13,362 bases of DNA from Clostridiales bacterium (GTDB taxonomy: Bacteria; Bacillota; Clostridia; Oscillospirales; Oscillospiraceae), in NCBI GenBank assembly GCA_012728025.1, contig JAAYFX010000089.1:1-13362 (forward strand). The letters are read 5' to 3'. Position 1 is the first letter of the stretch. Each line of letters opens with the position of its first letter. The position numbers and the translations under genes are program-made. This document shows, piece by piece, positions 7,324-13,294 of this stretch. The notes under the pieces were generated by a model, which was not told the origin of the DNA, ran no database searches, and saw nothing but the letters and a program-made list of their open reading frames with translations.

Positions 7324-7809
7324 TCAATACTTGGCCAATATATCCGGAATCATGTCCGGTGTAAGGCGACCATAGACCTCGCTGTTGATGGTCATTACAG
7401 GCGCAAGCCCGCAAGCGCCAAGACAGCGGCACTCTTCTATGGAAAACTTCCCGTCGGGTGTACATTCGCCGTAGCCTATGCCAAGCTCGTCCATAACACG
7501 CTCCAAAATCTCCCCCGCACCTTTAACATAGCAGGCTGTTCCAAGACAGACAGAGATTTTATATTTACCCCTGGCGCTTAAGGAAAACTGCGCATAAAAA
7601 GTTGCAACTCCGTATACCTCGGAAAGGGGGATATTAAGTCCCAAAGCGACCATTTCCTGAACTTCAATAGGAAGATAGCCATAAATGTCTTGAGCTTTTT
7701 GAAGCGTCGGCAGGAGCGCACCCGGTTCGGAGCCATGTTCCTGAATATAGTTTTGAAGCTCGACTTTCTGCTCCTGTGTACCGGCAAACGGCACAGTGGA
7801 TTTACTCAT
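7324..7809 (-). CDS. hydC: NuoE-like [2Fe-2S] subunit of the hydrogenase (HydC/HndA)
   Basis: Small electron-transfer subunit of the NAD-linked hydrogenase, 161 residues, the normal size for NuoE/HndA. The N-terminal helical part (YIQEHGSEPGALLPTLQKAQ, 21-40) and LSEVYGVATFYAQF (62-75) are typical of the family. The thioredoxin-fold [2Fe-2S] ligands are Cys88 and Cys93, then Cys129 and Cys133. It is the first gene of the operon, transcribed from the promoter with tandem repeats just upstream. GGAGG (complement of 7817-7821) sits 7 bases before the ATG, which fixes the start. The same fold occurs in formate dehydrogenases and Stn-type transhydrogenases, but the downstream hydB and hydA make the hydrogenase role likely. 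Confidence 0.95.
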   Translation of the reverse strand: MSKSTVPFAGTQEQKVELQNYIQEHGSEPGALLPTLQKAQDIYGYLPIEVQEMVALGLNIPLSEVYGVATFYAQFSLSARGKYKISVCLGTACYVKGAGEILERVMDELGIGYGECTPDGKFSIEECRCLGACGLAPVMTINSEVYGRLTPDMIPDILAKY

Positions 7810-7836
7810 TGCGTGACCTCCAGAATATAAAATATA

Positions 7837-7866
7837 TTTATAATGTTAACAAAATAACGTTAACAA
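7837..7866 (-). promoter_or_regulatory. Promoter of the hydCBA operon
   Basis: On the minus strand TTGTTA (7861-7866) and TATAAA (7837-7842) are spaced by 18 bases, giving a start near 7830 and a leader of about 20 bases. The tandem repeat at 7845-7872 covers the spacer and the -35, so a bound protein would block polymerase. A second choice is TTGCAT (7888-7893), a 17-base spacer and TATTTT, which the repeat would also overlap. Confidence 0.5.
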
Positions 7867-7872
7867 AATAAC
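7845..7872. repeat. Two tandem Rex-like operators in the hydC promoter
   Basis: GTTAACAAAATAAC occurs twice head-to-tail with no gap (7845-7858 and 7859-7872), both copies exact. Each is an imperfect palindrome, GTTA-N6-TAAC. Aligned to the clostridial Rex consensus TTGTTAA-N4-TTAACAA as I remember it, the first copy keeps 10 of 14 and the second 10 of 14 defined bases. A third element of the same design lies at 8947-8960. Rex is an NADH/NAD+-sensing repressor known to control fermentation and hydrogenase genes in related bacteria. The rex gene itself is not in the window. Confidence 0.6.
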
Positions 7873-8026
7873 ACACCCTCGCATAATATGCAAGATTTTT
7901 TGCGAACGAACATTATTTATAGCAATTTGACAAAAGATTAACATAAGATTTCGCTGTAATATGTCTAAAAAGCAGATGAGACTTGGCATATTTTTAGTAG
8001 TAAGTCATATAAAACCAAGTGAATTT

Positions 8027-8064
8027 CTTATAAAATTTAGAAAAGGATATTTGTCTTTTATAAG
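8027..8064. repeat. AT-rich inverted repeat past the GntR gene
   Basis: CTTATAAAA (8027-8035) and TTTTATAAG (8056-8064) are a perfect 9-bp inverted repeat with a 20-base loop, 31 bases beyond the regulator stop codon. It may be a weak terminator, but it is A/T-only apart from the end pair and has no clean U-run. A further pair ACTTGG (7981-7986) and CCAAGT (8015-8020) lies beside it. The rest of 7873-8094 holds no gene. Confidence 0.3.
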
Positions 8065-8094
8065 TGTTTACGGAAAAAATGCAAGAAAACAGCC

Positions 8095-8799
8095 TTAACT
8101 ATAAAGAGTGGTTTTCCCGTCTATGGTTTCCTCAATGGAGGAAGTGAGGCAGGCTATGGCGGCCTCTAGGTCACGGTTTGCCATGGCCTTGCAAAGAGTG
8201 CGGGTTCTAAGGCGCATACTGTCATAGCCGTGTTTGCGGAAATACCGCTCAAAAAGGGTCATATTCGGTGATTTGAAGGAATAGAAAATCAAAGGAAGAA
8301 GTGTGTTTCCTGAATAACAGCATAATAAATGGTCAAATTCAAAAGCAAGCTCCGCCGCCTTTGCAGGCTCTTCTACCCTGTCAAGCTCTTCAGAGCATTT
8401 AAACATTTCGTCAATCTCAAAATCCTCTATTCTAGGTATGGCAAGTTCGAAGGCAAGCTTAAAAAGCACCAGACGTATTTCAAGGATGGAGCGTATGTCG
8501 GCGTTGGGCAAAGAGCCGCCGTTAAACTTCATTATGGACACAAGGGTTTCAAGCCTTCCCCGACGGCGATAGTCTGTTACATAGGTTCCGCTTCTGGGTA
8601 CTGTTTCCAAAAAACCCTTTTCGGCCATTTCCGCAAGCCCTGCGTTTACCACTCCTCGGCTTACACGCATAGAGGCTGCAAGTTCTCTTTCCGGAGGAAG
8701 CTTCTGACCTATGGAAAGCTTTCCGCTGAGTATCATGTTTTCAAGCTGTTCAATAAAAAGCTCTTTAAGGGTGGGTGCACACAGCTTTTCAAATTCCAT
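8095..8799 (-). CDS. GntR-family (FadR subfamily) transcriptional regulator
   Basis: DNA-binding regulator of 234 residues. The winged helix-turn-helix spans about 8-76: LSIGQKLPPERELAASMRVS (28-47) followed by NAGLAEMAEKGFLETVPRSG (52-71) is the GntR signature. The rest is an all-helical FCD-like effector domain (about 95-225), with DHLLCCYSGN at 156-165. The full set of metal-binding histidines usual in FCD domains is not evident, so the effector may bind without metal; the ligand is unknown. ATG 8799 is preferred over one 13 codons upstream because AAGGAGG lies 8 bases before it and the extra residues do not look like the family. The gene sits between the hydCBA operon and the divergent flavoprotein gene and carries a FadR-type palindrome in its own leader, so autoregulation is likely and control of the neighbours possible. 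Confidence 0.92.
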   Translation of the reverse strand: MEFEKLCAPTLKELFIEQLENMILSGKLSIGQKLPPERELAASMRVSRGVVNAGLAEMAEKGFLETVPRSGTYVTDYRRRGRLETLVSIMKFNGGSLPNADIRSILEIRLVLFKLAFELAIPRIEDFEIDEMFKCSEELDRVEEPAKAAELAFEFDHLLCCYSGNTLLPLIFYSFKSPNMTLFERYFRKHGYDSMRLRTRTLCKAMANRDLEAAIACLTSSIEETIDGKTTLYS

Positions 8800-8819
8800 A
8801 TTGTTTACCTCCTTGACTT

Positions 8820-8830
8820 TGGTCTGACCA
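8820..8830. promoter_or_regulatory. Perfect FadR/GntR-type operator
   Basis: TGGT-CTG-ACCA is a perfect palindrome identical to the TGGT-N3-ACCA consensus described for FadR-subfamily GntR regulators. It lies 20 bases upstream of the regulator start codon, just downstream of its predicted transcription start, as expected for autorepression. I found no second perfect copy in the hydC or flavoprotein promoters. Confidence 0.6.
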
Positions 8831-8844
8831 GAAACCACATACCC

Positions 8845-8874
8845 AGTCTAACATAAGTTCCTACAAAAATGCAA
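8845..8874 (-). promoter_or_regulatory. Putative promoter of the GntR regulator
   Basis: On the minus strand TTGCAT (8869-8874), an 18-base spacer and TAGACT (8845-8850), the latter preceded by TGT to make an extended -10. The start site would fall near 8838, placing the palindrome at 8820-8830 at about +8 to +18. Confidence 0.4.
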
Positions 8875-8918
8875 CAGAAAAACACAAATATATCAACAAT
8901 AAAACAGTTTTCACCTCA

Positions 8919-8962
8919 TAGATTGTTGACACTTTGACAATCTAGTGTTAACGTTATAACAG
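8919..8962 (+). promoter_or_regulatory. Promoter/operator region of the Fe-S flavoprotein gene
   Basis: TAGATTGT (8919-8926) and ACAATCTA (8937-8944) form a perfect 8-bp inverted repeat with a 10-base centre. It contains two TTGACA hexamers (8926-8931 and 8934-8939), either of which could be the -35. TATAAC (8955-8960) is the best -10, 15 bases after the second hexamer, so the promoter call is imperfect. Overlapping the -10 is GTTAACGTTATAAC (8947-8960), which shares 11 of 14 bases with the tandem elements of the hydC promoter; with its flanks, GTGTTAA-CGTT-ATAACAG, it matches 11 of 14 defined bases of a Rex consensus. Two different operator designs may thus meet here. Confidence 0.5.
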
Positions 8963-8984
8963 TAGTTTGGAATAACCATCTTTA

Positions 8985-9064
8985 CCGCCTTGATTTTTAA
9001 AATAAAAACAGAAAAGGCGTTATGCAAAAAGAGGAACAAAAGGCGGATATAACATTTTATATCC
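8985..9064 (+). promoter_or_regulatory. Leader of the flavoprotein gene with competing stems
   Basis: CCGCCTT (8985-8991) can pair with either of two downstream copies of AAAAGGCG (9012-9019 and 9038-9045), the second pairing extending to 7 bp with AAGGCGG. The second copy overlaps a 7-bp hairpin, GGATATA (9045-9051) with TATATCC (9058-9064), about 25 bases before the GGAGG. The pairings are partly exclusive. This might tune translation but may be chance; no known riboswitch is recognised. Confidence 0.3.
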
Positions 9065-9101
9065 CACGTTTATTTCATGAAGTAAAATGGAGGAAGTTAT
9101 A

Positions 9102-11801
9102 ATGGAACATAAGGAGATTGTCCTTAAGTTTGCCAATAAGGTTGGCAACAAAAAGAACGGGCAAAAATCAGGTATGGCAGCTTCTTATACCTGGGAAGAC
9201 CCAGAATACCTGATTCTGGAGCCTGTTATGACAGACGAAATGGCAACTGTCGCTCTGGGTATGGAGTTTCGTGTACGTAAATCCGCCGAGGAAATTGCCA
9301 AGGCCACTGGCACAGATTTGGAAACAGCCGAGCGCTGCCTGTATGAGCTTGCGGATATTGGCGTCTGCTTTGTAAAAAAAGAAGATGACGGCGTAGATAG
9401 GTTTTGGTACGAATCATGGATTCCCGGCATCATGGAAATGATGGTAAACCACCCCACCCTGCCCTATAAGTATCCTCAGATTGCTGAGGCTTTTGAAGCC
9501 TATGGGCGCATCCGTGGGCCGAAATCCGCCGGTGCCTTCCCAGTAGGTGTAGGCCTTATGCGTGTTATTCCTGTGGAAAAGGCTATTGACGGCAATTCAC
9601 GTGCCTGTTCATATGAGGAAATATCCACATATCTTGATAAGGCAACTAAATTTTCCGTATCCAACTGCTCCTGCCGCACCTCAAGAGAAATAATGGGCGA
9701 GGGCTGCGGACACCTGAAGGAAGATATGTGCATCCAGCTCGACGATGCCGCCGGCTATTATATACGCACCGGACGTGGTCGTGAAATCACCCGTGAAGAA
9801 GCCTACGAAATCATAGAAAAGGCTGAAGAAAATGGCCTTGTACACCAGATACCCAACACCGATGGCTCCGGCAAAACTCACGCAATCTGCAACTGCTGCG
9901 GCTGCGGCTGTTATGCCCTGCGTACAAGCACCATGTTTAAAAACACCGATATGTCCCGCTCAAACTATGTGGCAAGGGTTGACAAGGAAAACTGCGTTGC
10001 CTGTGGTCAGTGTGTTGAAAACTGTCCCACAAACGCAATCCAGCTTGGCCAGAAGCTTTGCTCAAGCAGCAAGATTGTTGAGGACATAACCACCACAGTT
10101 ACCCCTCGGGAGTACAAGTGGGATGAGGATAAATGGGATAAGGATTACCGCATAAACCGTAAAAACGTTGTGGATTCCGGTACTTCACCCTGTAAAACTG
10201 CCTGTCCTGCTCATATAGCCGTTCAAGGCTACATAAAGCTGGCGGCACAGGGCAAATACCTTGAGGCGCTAGAGCTTATTAAGCAGGAGAACCCCCTGCC
10301 GGCAGTCTGCGGACGTATCTGTCCCCACGGCTGTGAAAGCGAATGCACAAGAGGCGATATTGACCAGCCCATCGCCATTGACGAAATTAAAAAGTTTATC
10401 GCTGACAAGGAACTTTATGCCGAAACCCGCTTTATCCCCAAAAAGCGCCACGATTACAGCGACAAGAAGATTGCTATTGTAGGTGCCGGTCCTGCGGGTC
10501 TTTCCTGTGCATATTATCTGGCAATAGACGGATATAGCGTAACCGTTTTTGAAAAAGAGGAAAAGCTTGGCGGTATGCTCACCTTGGGTATCCCCAACTT
10601 CCGCCTTGAAAAGGACGTTGTAAACGCTGAAATTGACATCCTGCGTGAAATGGGTGTCGAGTTTAAAACCGGCGTGGAAGTCGGCAAGGATGTGAGCTTA
10701 AAAGAATTGCGTGAGCAGGGCTATAATGCCTTTTATCTGGCTATCGGCGCTCAGGGCGGAAGAAAGCTTGGCCTTGAGGGAGAAGATGCCCAAGGCGTAA
10801 TGGTAGGCGTTGATTTGCTTCGTGATGTAAACCTTGGCAAGGACACAAAGGTAAACGGCAAGGTCGTCGTAATAGGCGGCGGAAACGTTGCCATAGACGT
10901 TGCCCGCATGGCAATCCGTCAGGGTGGCGAAGATGTGGGTATGTACTGCCTTGAGTCGGCAGAGGAAATGCCTGCCCTGCCCGAGGAAATCGAGGAAGCC
11001 AAAGCCGAGCAGATAGCCATCAACAACGGCTGGGGCCCCAAGCGTATCATTACCGAAAACGGCAAGGTCACAGGAGTTGAATTTAAAAAGTGCGTCTCCG
11101 TATTTGAAAACGGCAAATTTGCCCCCAAGTACGACGAGAACGAAACCATAACCGTTGCGGCAGACTATGTGCTTTTGTCTGTTGGTCAGTCCATCCAGTG
11201 GGGCAAGCTGCTTGAAGGCAGTAAGGTTCAGCTTGGCCGAGGAAACACAGCAAACGCTGACGACTTTACCTATCAGTCCGACGAGGAAGACATCTTCGTT
11301 GGCGGAGACGCCTTCACAGGGCCGAAGTTTGCTATCGATGCGATTGCCGCAGGTAAGCAGGGTGCCATCTCCATCCACCGCTTTGTACAGCCCGGCCAGA
11401 CCCTCACCTTCGGACGTGACAGACGTGAGTATTGCTCACTGGATAAATCCAGCGTCATTGTTTCCGGTTTTGACAACACTCCCCGTCAGACAGCAGGCCA
11501 CAATCCCGAAAATGAAAGGTCATTTAAGGACACCCGCATGACCTTTACCGAGGAGCAGATGAAGAAGGAAACCGAGCGCTGTCTCGGTTGCGGCGCTGCC
11601 ATAGTGGACGAATATATGTGTGTTGGCTGTGGCCAGTGCACAACGAAGTGCAAGTTCGACGCAATCCACTTAGAGAGGGTTTATGACGGTGAGGGCGTAT
11701 CCTTTGAAAAGATGAAGCCCATAGTAGTTAAAACCATGATAAAGCGTCAGGGTAAGATAGCTGTCAGGAAGGTAAAGGACGCATTTGCCAAAAAGGCTTA
11801 G
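9102..11801 (+). CDS. Multidomain Fe-S/FAD/NAD(P) oxidoreductase, NfnB/GltD-like fusion
   Basis: 899-residue cytoplasmic electron-transfer protein. Order: winged-helix-like segment (about 40-115, helices around SAEEIAKATGTDLETAERCL); cysteine-rich domain with NCSCRTS (188-194), Cys202, Cys210 and CNCCGCGC (263-270); ferredoxin cluster Cys298/301/304/308; GltD-type Fe-S domain with Cys364, 368, 403, 407, 411, 415; FAD fold GAGPAG (461-466, Glu484 for ribose); NAD(P) fold GGGNVAIDVAR (592-602); C-terminal Fe-S domain Cys827/830 and 840/843/846/850. The core resembles NfnB and glutamate synthase small subunit, but no glutamate synthase large subunit is nearby. The usual YRR motif of NADPH-using relatives reads YCLE (615-618), suggesting NADH. 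Likely role: moving electrons between a nucleotide and ferredoxin, perhaps bifurcating; partner unknown. ATG 9102 is chosen because GGAGG (9089-9093) lies 8 bases before it; the ATG at 9087 overlaps that site. hypA follows after 24 bases. Confidence 0.9.
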   Translation: MEHKEIVLKFANKVGNKKNGQKSGMAASYTWEDPEYLILEPVMTDEMATVALGMEFRVRKSAEEIAKATGTDLETAERCLYELADIGVCFVKKEDDGVDRFWYESWIPGIMEMMVNHPTLPYKYPQIAEAFEAYGRIRGPKSAGAFPVGVGLMRVIPVEKAIDGNSRACSYEEISTYLDKATKFSVSNCSCRTSREIMGEGCGHLKEDMCIQLDDAAGYYIRTGRGREITREEAYEIIEKAEENGLVHQIPNTDGSGKTHAICNCCGCGCYALRTSTMFKNTDMSRSNYVARVDKENCVACGQCVENCPTNAIQLGQKLCSSSKIVEDITTTVTPREYKWDEDKWDKDYRINRKNVVDSGTSPCKTACPAHIAVQGYIKLAAQGKYLEALELIKQENPLPAVCGRICPHGCESECTRGDIDQPIAIDEIKKFIADKELYAETRFIPKKRHDYSDKKIAIVGAGPAGLSCAYYLAIDGYSVTVFEKEEKLGGMLTLGIPNFRLEKDVVNAEIDILREMGVEFKTGVEVGKDVSLKELREQGYNAFYLAIGAQGGRKLGLEGEDAQGVMVGVDLLRDVNLGKDTKVNGKVVVIGGGNVAIDVARMAIRQGGEDVGMYCLESAEEMPALPEEIEEAKAEQIAINNGWGPKRIITENGKVTGVEFKKCVSVFENGKFAPKYDENETITVAADYVLLSVGQSIQWGKLLEGSKVQLGRGNTANADDFTYQSDEEDIFVGGDAFTGPKFAIDAIAAGKQGAISIHRFVQPGQTLTFGRDRREYCSLDKSSVIVSGFDNTPRQTAGHNPENERSFKDTRMTFTEEQMKKETERCLGCGAAIVDEYMCVGCGQCTTKCKFDAIHLERVYDGEGVSFEKMKPIVVKTMIKRQGKIAVRKVKDAFAKKA

Positions 11802-11825
11802 GCCGGAAATAGGCGAGGAATTATA

Positions 11826-12170
11826 ATGCATGAGCTTGGAATTGTAATAGAAGTAGTCAATATGGTTAAAAAAATTGCTGAGGACGAGGGAATAGATAAG
11901 GTTGATGCCATCGTTTTGCAGATAGGTGAGCTGTCACCCGTTGTTCCCAGATTTATTGAGGAGTGCTACCCTGCCGCAATTGATGGAAGCGGTATGGAAG
12001 ACACAAAGCTCATCATAGAAACCATACCCGGAAATGCCAAATGCAGCAAATGTGAAACCATATTCAACGTTGTTCAAAGGGAGGGCTATTGCCCCAAATG
12101 CGGAAGCTTTGATAAAGACATTTTAAGCGGAACAGAGTTTTTCCTCAAGGAAATACAAGTAAGCGAGTAA
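11826..12170 (+). CDS. hypA: HypA-family nickel metallochaperone homologue
   Basis: 114 residues, the normal length of HypA, which delivers nickel to [NiFe] hydrogenase (with HypB) or urease. It begins MHELGI, retaining His2, the N-terminal nickel ligand, and Glu3. IGELSPVVP (33-41) is a family signature. The zinc site is Cys73/Cys76 and Cys89/Cys92, two CxxC pairs. The gene lies 24 bases after the flavoprotein gene with GAGGA before its ATG, and a terminator follows, so the two form an operon. Oddly, no hypB, no [NiFe] hydrogenase and no other nickel enzyme is in the window; the hydrogenase alongside is the [FeFe] type, which needs HydEFG rather than HypA. It may serve a nickel enzyme encoded elsewhere, such as CO dehydrogenase or another hydrogenase, or have a changed role with the flavoprotein. 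The family call is secure; the function here is open. Confidence 0.92.
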   Translation: MHELGIVIEVVNMVKKIAEDEGIDKVDAIVLQIGELSPVVPRFIEECYPAAIDGSGMEDTKLIIETIPGNAKCSKCETIFNVVQREGYCPKCGSFDKDILSGTEFFLKEIQVSE

Positions 12171-12206
12171 GGATGATTATCTAAGTTTCCTGAATATCAA
12201 AGTCAA

Positions 12207-12254
12207 CCCCCTGCTACGGCACATTTATGCCATGGCAGGGGGATTTTTATTTTT
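12207..12254 (+). terminator. Terminator of the flavoprotein-hypA operon
   Basis: CCCCCTGC (12207-12214) pairs with GCAGGGGG (12235-12242), and GGCA/TGCC (12218-12221 with 12228-12231) extends the helix across a weakly paired 3-by-3 stretch. The stem is followed by two runs of five T. It starts 36 bases after the hypA stop. Confidence 0.92.
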
Positions 12255-12260
12255 CGCTAC

Positions 12261-12287
12261 TTGCGCCATGGAGCATAATGTTATAAA
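12261..12287 (+). promoter_or_regulatory. Putative promoter of the dipeptidase unit
   Basis: TGTTATAAA supplies an extended -10 (hexamer 12282-12287) right after the hypA terminator. TTGCGC (12261-12266) is a weak -35 at 15 bases. The start would be near 12294, about 25 bases before the start codon. Confidence 0.4.
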
Positions 12288-12319
12288 CTGTTATCTAAGA
12301 TAAAGGGAGGTTTATGAAT

Positions 12320-13294
12320 ATGGGGATTGCCTTATTCGACGCCCACTGTGACACAATAAGCCTTGTGCAAAGCAAAGGCGGCTCAATTCGTGAAAACGCA
12401 TACCATACCGACCTTAAAAGAGGGCTTCGCTTTTCACCCTATGCCCAGATTTTTGCTGTTTTCACCCGCCCCTTAGGAACAGATATATCAAATGGAAACT
12501 ATGATGCCGACCTTCCGATAGAAGAGCTTTCAGAACTGGGAGAAGGACTTTTAGAGCTGCTTTTATCTGAATTCGAGACAAATAAAGATATGCTTATCCT
12601 ATGTAGAGATATTGATGATGCAAGAGAAGCGGCCTTGAAGGGGAAAGCAGCAGCATTTATAGCTGTGGAAGGCTCAGAGCTTTTAGGCTGTAATCCGGAC
12701 AGGCTGGAGCATTTTTATAAAAAAGGCGTAAGGTCTATAAACCTATGTTGGAATTACGATAATGCTGTATGCGGTGCGGCAAATGGACTAGTCGGTGCGG
12801 GACTTACACAGGTGGGCAGGGAATATGTTCTTAAAATGCAGGAGCTTGGGATTGCCGTTGACCTGTCTCATGCTTCGGAGCAGACCTTTTGGGACACTGC
12901 AGAAATTGCGAAAAGACCCCTTATTGCCGGACACTCAAACTCGAAAACGCTTTGCGATAACCCTCGGAACCTGACGGATGCCCAGTTTTCTGAGCTTGTA
13001 AGACAGGGAGGTATAGCAGGGCTTAACCTTTGTCCTGATTTTCTAAACGACGGGGGCAAGGCGGGGATAGAGGATGTTTTAAATCATGCGGAACATTTTT
13101 TGGCTTTAGGCGGAGAAAAGGCTCTTTGCCTTGGAGGAGACTTAGACGGCATAGAAAATTTGCCCGAGGGCATGACTGGCATAGAAAGCTATGATATGAT
13201 ATATGAAGCCATGCTTCAAAAAAACTGGAACGAGGACTTGGTGCGGGATATTTTTTATTATAATTTATTTGAGTTTCTGGAGAGGGTATTGTGA
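12320..13294 (+). CDS. Membrane dipeptidase-like metallopeptidase (peptidase family M19)
   Basis: Zinc-dependent hydrolase of dipeptides, 324 residues, the usual size of bacterial M19 enzymes. Binuclear zinc ligands of the family are visible: His9 and Asp11 in FDAHCDT (6-12), bridging Glu117 in AVEGSE (115-120), His184 in DLSHAS (181-186), His205 in AGHSNS (203-208). RNLTD (216-220) and Asp274 in GGDLDG (272-277) complete the site. There is no signal peptide, so unlike the animal enzyme it should be cytoplasmic. Two start codons are possible: ATG 12314 is only 3 bases after GGGAGG, whereas ATG 12320 has 9 bases and is preferred; they differ by two residues. The gene has its own promoter after the hypA terminator and overlaps the next gene by 4 bases. 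Substrate is not shown; D-amino-acid dipeptides are common for the family. Confidence 0.92.
   Translation: MGIALFDAHCDTISLVQSKGGSIRENAYHTDLKRGLRFSPYAQIFAVFTRPLGTDISNGNYDADLPIEELSELGEGLLELLLSEFETNKDMLILCRDIDDAREAALKGKAAAFIAVEGSELLGCNPDRLEHFYKKGVRSINLCWNYDNAVCGAANGLVGAGLTQVGREYVLKMQELGIAVDLSHASEQTFWDTAEIAKRPLIAGHSNSKTLCDNPRNLTDAQFSELVRQGGIAGLNLCPDFLNDGGKAGIEDVLNHAEHFLALGGEKALCLGGDLDGIENLPEGMTGIESYDMIYEAMLQKNWNEDLVRDIFYYNLFEFLERVL

Noticed and set aside
7845..7872. Tandem 14-bp repeats as CRISPR repeats or replication iterons
   Set aside because: There are only two copies with no spacers and no replication gene nearby; the position over a promoter fits an operator.
8800..8838. Upstream ATG of the GntR regulator
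   Set aside because: It would place the palindrome and AAGGAGG inside the coding region and would lie at the predicted transcription start.
9087..9101. Upstream ATG of the flavoprotein gene
   Set aside because: This ATG overlaps the GGAGG that serves the ATG at 9102.
10698..11378. 226-codon open frame on the minus strand within the flavoprotein gene
   Set aside because: It lies opposite the conserved FAD and NAD folds, and its translation shows no family signature.
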